Source: Spirochaetia bacterium (GTDB lineage: Bacteria; Spirochaetota; Leptospirae; Leptospirales; Leptonemataceae). From it: a stretch of 8,710 bases of DNA. The translations under genes and the position numbers were made by a program. Shown here in pieces: positions 5,026-8,710 of this stretch. The stretch is taken from assembly GCA_016195395.1 (NCBI GenBank), contig JACPZR010000470.1, positions 1 through 8,710 of the forward strand, read 5' to 3'. Each line of letters begins with the position of its first letter. Within the stretch, counting starts at the first letter, position 1. A model generated the notes under the pieces. That model was not told the origin of the DNA. It saw only the letters and a list, made by a program, of their open reading frames with translations, and made no database searches.

Positions 5026-7624
5026 ATTCCTGCGTCTTGTCTGCGGACCGGGTCACCACAACCTGAGTATTCCAGAGCTCATACGGCAGCTCCAAGAAAC
5101 GAGACAAGAGGTCCTTGACGCTGACCGCGCCTCCATCGGATGGGTCAATCTCGAATGTAATTTGATTCTCTGCCCGTTTAACGTTATGTACTGCCGGTTT
5201 TACGGTCCGTGAGACCGTCCGCATTTTTGGGGCCCCCGCGTGGAGCCGCTTCTTTTTGCGTTCAATACGTTCGTATGCGGCGGTATCCGGCAGCGACTCC
5301 ATCAGCGCCTGCGTCTTCTCGGCAATCGCCGGATCACGAAACATCAGCGTGTACTTGGAGCGTCCCATTTCTCTGCGCGGGGCTTCCTCTGTAACATCGA
5401 AAGCCACCAAACGCAGTCCCGCGGGAAGGGCCTTGGCGAGAGCGGCACCAGCTTCTTTCTCATTGACCGGCGCATACAACTCAAGCACGGCGGACTCCCC
5501 TTCAGAGGCAAAGAAGAGCGGCAGTGAATCGTCCAATCGGATTTTCTCGTGTTTATTGAAGCCCTGGGTGAACGTCATGGGAAGCCCGGCGCGGCGGGCC
5601 GCTTTGCGGATCACCTCAGCTGTATCCAGGTGGCTCACAAACAAGAACGATCCCTCTTTGGCATACTTGATCCGTGCATACGCCGCGGTGAGGCATTTGT
5701 GTTCGGGAATATGCACCGGTTTCAGAAGCTCCGCCGGAAAATCAGACTCTTTGAGCGCCTGCGCGCGGGGAGGACTCATGTTTTCCGTGGTCACCGCTTC
5801 GAATTTCTCGAAGTCGCGGACCAGCTTTTCGCGCGGCATTCCTTCCACCACGTCTTCCCAGGGAACCTTGGCGCCGCCCGGTTTCTGCTCCAGCCAGGCG
5901 CGCTTCAGTTCTGCCGGGATCTCTTCGATCACACGGATCCAGACTTCTTTCGCGAAAAGATCATCCCACGAATCAAAGCGCGCTCCGTTCCGATACGCAT
6001 CCAGCAGGTATCTCCCCACACGGTCGTCGCTTCGCGACAAGAGACCTTCCACATACGCCATCCAAGGATTGGGGTGCTTGAGGTGTACACGCTTGGATTT
6101 CAGTTCCGACTTGATGCGCCGGATGGCCGTCTCAAAGTACTCAGGGGTGGCCTGCTTCTCCCACTGGAACGTGGTGAACGGCTTGGGAACAAACAGAGAA
6201 ATCGAAACGTTGACATGCTTTCTGGGGCCGCATTCGCGCGCGATGGCATCGAGCGCGTGGAGAGCTCTGATGAGATCCTCGGTTTCCGTCCCGTCGCGGT
6301 CCGGAAGGCCGGCCATGAAGTACACTTTCACCAGTTCCCAGCCGCGGGAATACACCTGTCGTACCAGGTAGTGGAGGTTCTCTTCCGACGATTTCTTGTG
6401 AATGCGTTCGCGCATCAGCTCGCTTCCGGCCTCGAGAGCAAACGTTATGCTTGAGCGGCGGATGTTGGACGTCATCTCAAGAACCGGAATCGTCTTCACC
6501 TGAACGCGAAGGCTGGGCAGTGAGAGCGAGACGCCGTTGGGCCCGTACTTATTGGCGAGCTCCACAACCAGTTCTTCCAGCCACGGATAGTCGGCAATCG
6601 AGAGCGCGTGAAGGGACAGAGAGTCGCCCCCGGTGCGCGCGAGCATCCGGCCCGCATTTTCCACAAGCGACGCCACTTCAGAGTTCCGCACGGGACGCTT
6701 CCAAAACCCCGCATGACAAAACCGACAGCCTTGCCCGCAGCCCCGCGCCACTTCCAGAACCACACGGTCCTGCGTTATCTGCACGTTAGGGATTACGATG
6801 TGTTCCAGCACCGCAAACTCTTTGGCCCGGTACGTCCGTTTCTGGACCAACGGGCCCGCATAAGACGCTTCTCCCCCGTTGTAGGTTGGCGTGTACAAAT
6901 GCGGAAGGACCAGGCTCTCCACAGAAGACAAGGCCTCCAGAACTTCCTGCCGTGTTGCGCCGCGTGCGCGTTCCCGCGCCACGATCTCCAGGATCTCAAG
7001 GATCCCTTCTTCCCCGTCTCCCATGAAGATACCGTCGACGAAATCAAACAACGGGAGCGGATTGGACACGGACGTTCCCCCGCAGATTATCAACGGCTCA
7101 TACGCGCCGCGCTCTGTGCGCAAGAGCGAGATTCCCGCCAGCTCCATCGCGTAAAGGATATTCGTAAAATGGAGCTCGTGTGCAACGTTGAAACCCCAAA
7201 CGTCAAAAGAGCGGGCAGACAAGAAGCGGTCGAGAGAATAGAGTGGAAGGCGGGCCTCCGTCAGGAGCCGGCCAAAATCCGGCCAGGGAAGAAACGTGCG
7301 GTCCGCGTAAAGGTCGTCGCGGCGGTTGACAGCGTCGTACAGAATCTTGAGTCCCTGATTCGACATGCCGAGTTCGTAGGTATCAGGATATGACAAGAGA
7401 AGCCGCGCCGACGCCCGCGCGGGATCTTTTTCAGTGATGCCAAACTCGCCGCCGGCATAGCGGCCCGGTTTCTCGCTTTTCTGCCAGAGAGGAATGAGCT
7501 CTTCGCGGGAAAGGTATTCAATTTGTGGCGCAAACGGAGCGGCTCTGTCCACTGTGGGTGAAGCGCTCCCGTGCGTGGTGTTTCCGCGGGCCGGCGCTCG
7601 CTCAATCGTAAAACCAGGGTCCAT
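5024..7624 (-). CDS. Radical SAM protein fused to DUF2344 domain (TIGR03960/TIGR03936 type)
   Basis: This 866-residue protein has three parts. Residues about 40-240 form a B12-binding-like Rossmann region (EKPGRYAGGE at 51-60, SYPDTYELGMSNQGLKILY at 78-96, DGIFMGDGEEG at 198-207). Next comes a radical SAM core with the [4Fe-4S]-binding cysteines Cys296, Cys300 and Cys303 (RGCGQGCRFC), LSLPSLRV and a GLPDRDGTETED segment. From about residue 648 follows a DUF2344 domain (YARIKYAKEGSFLFVSHLD, then GLPMTFTQGFNKHEKIRLDDSLPL). This order matches the uncharacterised bacterial family in which the radical SAM part and DUF2344 are one chain. It should generate a 5'-deoxyadenosyl radical, but its substrate is unknown. 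Proximity to rsmA makes an RNA or ribosome role conceivable, without proof. The ATG at 7624 is 18 bp after the rsmA stop with no clear Shine-Dalgarno, suggesting translational coupling. The first 35 residues are not conserved-looking, so the start could lie slightly downstream. Confidence 0.92.
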   Translation of the reverse strand: MDPGFTIERAPARGNTTHGSASPTVDRAAPFAPQIEYLSREELIPLWQKSEKPGRYAGGEFGITEKDPARASARLLLSYPDTYELGMSNQGLKILYDAVNRRDDLYADRTFLPWPDFGRLLTEARLPLYSLDRFLSARSFDVWGFNVAHELHFTNILYAMELAGISLLRTERGAYEPLIICGGTSVSNPLPLFDFVDGIFMGDGEEGILEILEIVARERARGATRQEVLEALSSVESLVLPHLYTPTYNGGEASYAGPLVQKRTYRAKEFAVLEHIVIPNVQITQDRVVLEVARGCGQGCRFCHAGFWKRPVRNSEVASLVENAGRMLARTGGDSLSLHALSIADYPWLEELVVELANKYGPNGVSLSLPSLRVQVKTIPVLEMTSNIRRSSITFALEAGSELMRERIHKKSSEENLHYLVRQVYSRGWELVKVYFMAGLPDRDGTETEDLIRALHALDAIARECGPRKHVNVSISLFVPKPFTTFQWEKQATPEYFETAIRRIKSELKSKRVHLKHPNPWMAYVEGLLSRSDDRVGRYLLDAYRNGARFDSWDDLFAKEVWIRVIEEIPAELKRAWLEQKPGGAKVPWEDVVEGMPREKLVRDFEKFEAVTTENMSPPRAQALKESDFPAELLKPVHIPEHKCLTAAYARIKYAKEGSFLFVSHLDTAEVIRKAARRAGLPMTFTQGFNKHEKIRLDDSLPLFFASEGESAVLELYAPVNEKEAGAALAKALPAGLRLVAFDVTEEAPRREMGRSKYTLMFRDPAIAEKTQALMESLPDTAAYERIERKKKRLHAGAPKMRTVSRTVKPAVHNVKRAENQITFEIDPSDGGAVSVKDLLSRFLELPYELWNTQVVVTRSADKTQE

Positions 7625-7642
7625 CTTGGAAAGAACGGCGTT

Positions 7643-8491
7643 TCACCTTGTGCCGTCAATCCAGTTGGCGAGCGCAAAGTAGAATTCCGGAGCGCATTCC
7701 TCCGCCCTATGCGTTAAATCGATCCCCACAGCCGCCGCGCCTTCCAACAGCCTCTCCAAGGGACACGGAAGCGACTCGCTCGGCGTATGCTTCCATGAAT
7801 TGGAAAGTTTCTTTCGCCGGGCAAGAAAGCTTGCACGGAGGAGCTTTTCAAGGACAAGCGGGTTCGACTTGGGTCCGGTGTCGTATAAATCGAGGACGAT
7901 CAAGGACGAATCCACTCCGGGAGCGGGAAAGAAGCCCGTCGCAGACATCCTGATTTCCTCACGCACGACGGCCATGTTCCGCACAAACACACACAGCGAA
8001 CTCTCCGAATTGGCCGCAAGGATCCGACGGGCAAAATCGTGCTGCACCAGAAACACAACGTGTCTGGGCCGCAGTTTCAACGCCAAAAGCAGTAGATCCG
8101 TTGTTATGTAGTACGGAATATTTCCGCAGATACATGCAAATGCGCCGGGTTCAATGGTCTGAAGGAAGTCCCTTGCGTCGCCCTCGGTGAGCTTGAAAAG
8201 AGGGTGTTCCCCCCACATACCCCGGAGCACGGCGGAGAGCACCGGATCAATCTCCACGCCGTGAACAGTCACACCCTTCTCAAGCAGGAGGTGGGTCACA
8301 GCGCCAAGACCAGGGCCGATCTCCACAACGCTCTTCTGTGTTCCCGAAAGGGATGCCACCACCTCGGCACACCGCTCTGCGTAGTTCCGGTCGATCAGAA
8401 AATTCTGGCCAAGCTTCTTCCGGGGCGCAGCTCCGCGGGCGGTCAACGCTTCTCTGATTCTAACGGGGCTGTAGAAAGGATAGGATTCCAT
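7643..8491 (-). CDS. rsmA: 16S rRNA (adenine1518-N6/adenine1519-N6)-dimethyltransferase
   Basis: This 282-residue protein is of usual length for RsmA/KsgA. Visible motifs are LGQNFLID (27-34), the AdoMet-binding EIGPGLG (57-63), the acidic GVEID loop end (78-82), GDARD (104-108), the catalytic NIPYYIT (124-130), FFPAPGVDSSLI (187-198) and FLARRKKL (222-229). It dimethylates two adjacent adenines in the 3'-terminal hairpin (helix 45) of 16S rRNA late in small-subunit assembly. The open frame runs further upstream to 8626, but that extension is Cys-rich, unlike RsmA, and lies in another frame of the preceding membrane-protein gene. The ATG at 8491, starting MESYPFYSPVRIREAL, is therefore chosen. 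No strong Shine-Dalgarno is present; the 49-bp overlap with the upstream gene suggests coupled translation. The radical SAM gene follows after 18 bp. Confidence 0.94.
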   Translation of the reverse strand: MESYPFYSPVRIREALTARGAAPRKKLGQNFLIDRNYAERCAEVVASLSGTQKSVVEIGPGLGAVTHLLLEKGVTVHGVEIDPVLSAVLRGMWGEHPLFKLTEGDARDFLQTIEPGAFACICGNIPYYITTDLLLLALKLRPRHVVFLVQHDFARRILAANSESSLCVFVRNMAVVREEIRMSATGFFPAPGVDSSLIVLDLYDTGPKSNPLVLEKLLRASFLARRKKLSNSWKHTPSESLPCPLERLLEGAAAVGIDLTHRAEECAPEFYFALANWIDGTR

Positions 8492-8698
8492 GTTTCCGAT
8501 GTCCCAAAGAAACCCGCAACACCGGGCAGGGACAGGCTGACAGCTGCACGCGCCATGGCGAGCGAAAACACCGAACCCAACGGAGTCAAAAGAAGAAACA
8601 AGCTTACAGCCGCAGCCCGGAGCCAACGCCCCCCTTTCTTTCGGTGAAGAAATATGAGACAGAAGCCGGCCGCGCAGGAGAGCACAAGAGGAAGACTG
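8443..8698 (-). CDS. Unidentified membrane protein, C-terminal part (5' end outside the window)
   Basis: The open frame enters from the right edge and ends with TGA at 8443-8445. A GTG at 8685 is the first possible start, but the frame is open above it, so this is probably the end of a longer gene. Two hydrophobic stretches are visible, LPLVLSCAAGFCLIFL and AAAVSLFLLLTPLGSVFSLAM, separated by a basic loop (HRKKGGRW). A short polar tail follows. This resembles two membrane helices with a cytoplasmic loop. The last 49 bp overlap the start of rsmA in another frame, consistent with an operon. No family is recognised. The 12 bases at 8699-8710 look like sequencing adapter, so residues from them are not trusted. 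It could also be a chance hydrophobic frame. Confidence 0.45.
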
Positions 8699-8710
8699 GA
8701 TCGGAAGAGC
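8699..8710. other. Probable Illumina adapter remnant at the contig end
   Basis: The final 12 bases, GATCGGAAGAGC, are identical to the core of the TruSeq-type ligation adapter. The base before them is G, not the A expected from A-tailing. The position at the very end of the sequence makes leftover adapter more likely than genomic sequence. Confidence 0.75.

Noticed and set aside
5256..6371. Plus-strand open frame of 371 codons inside the radical SAM gene
   Set aside because: Its translation is rich in Ser and Arg with no motif, as expected opposite a G+C-rich conserved coding strand.
8492..8626. Longer rsmA start at 8626
   Set aside because: The extra 45 residues are Cys-rich and unlike RsmA N-termini; the conserved protein begins naturally at 8491.
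1..8710. CRISPR arrays, tRNA or rRNA genes, insertion sequences, phage or toxin-antitoxin modules
   Set aside because: No regularly spaced repeats, cloverleaf-like segments, transposase motifs or such small gene pairs were seen on either strand.

Overview
The window (about 55-60% G+C by eye) is bacterial and almost fully coding. Two genes run on the plus strand and six on the minus strand, and both window ends cut through genes. The lineage cannot be fixed from sequence alone. The N-terminus of RsmA, the style of the SSB protein and the carboxyspermidine-type polyamine genes together hint weakly at Spirochaetota (Leptospira-like) or an uncultured lineage. The last 12 bases match the core of the Illumina ligation adapter, so the right end is probably a metagenomic contig end.

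Left part (1-3141), polyamine metabolism. A plus-strand gene, cut at its 5' end, encodes the end of a SET methyltransferase domain with a Cys-rich post-SET motif. It continues in the same frame into a domain resembling pyruvoyl S-adenosylmethionine decarboxylase (SpeD). It converges, across a bidirectional terminator, on a minus-strand pair: nspC (carboxynorspermidine/carboxyspermidine decarboxylase), then the matching dehydrogenase. The pair condenses a diamine with aspartate semialdehyde and decarboxylates the product, giving spermidine or norspermidine without decarboxylated AdoMet. A SpeD homologue beside an AdoMet-independent pathway, fused to an AdoMet-using SET domain, is the most unusual thing here.

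Middle part (3142-5025), DNA metabolism. A compact UvrD/Rep-type helicase (433 aa, all motifs visible, no room for a normal 2B domain) lies upstream of nspC on the same strand. It is transcribed divergently from a short ssb whose product lacks the usual DDDIPF-like tail. The 168-bp divergent region holds two T8 tracts and several inverted repeats. A strong terminator follows ssb.

Right part (5024-8698), a probable minus-strand operon. It contains the end of an unidentified membrane protein, rsmA (16S rRNA dimethyladenosine transferase, overlapping the membrane gene by 49 bp), and, 18 bp further on, a large radical SAM protein fused to a DUF2344 domain (TIGR03960/TIGR03936 type).
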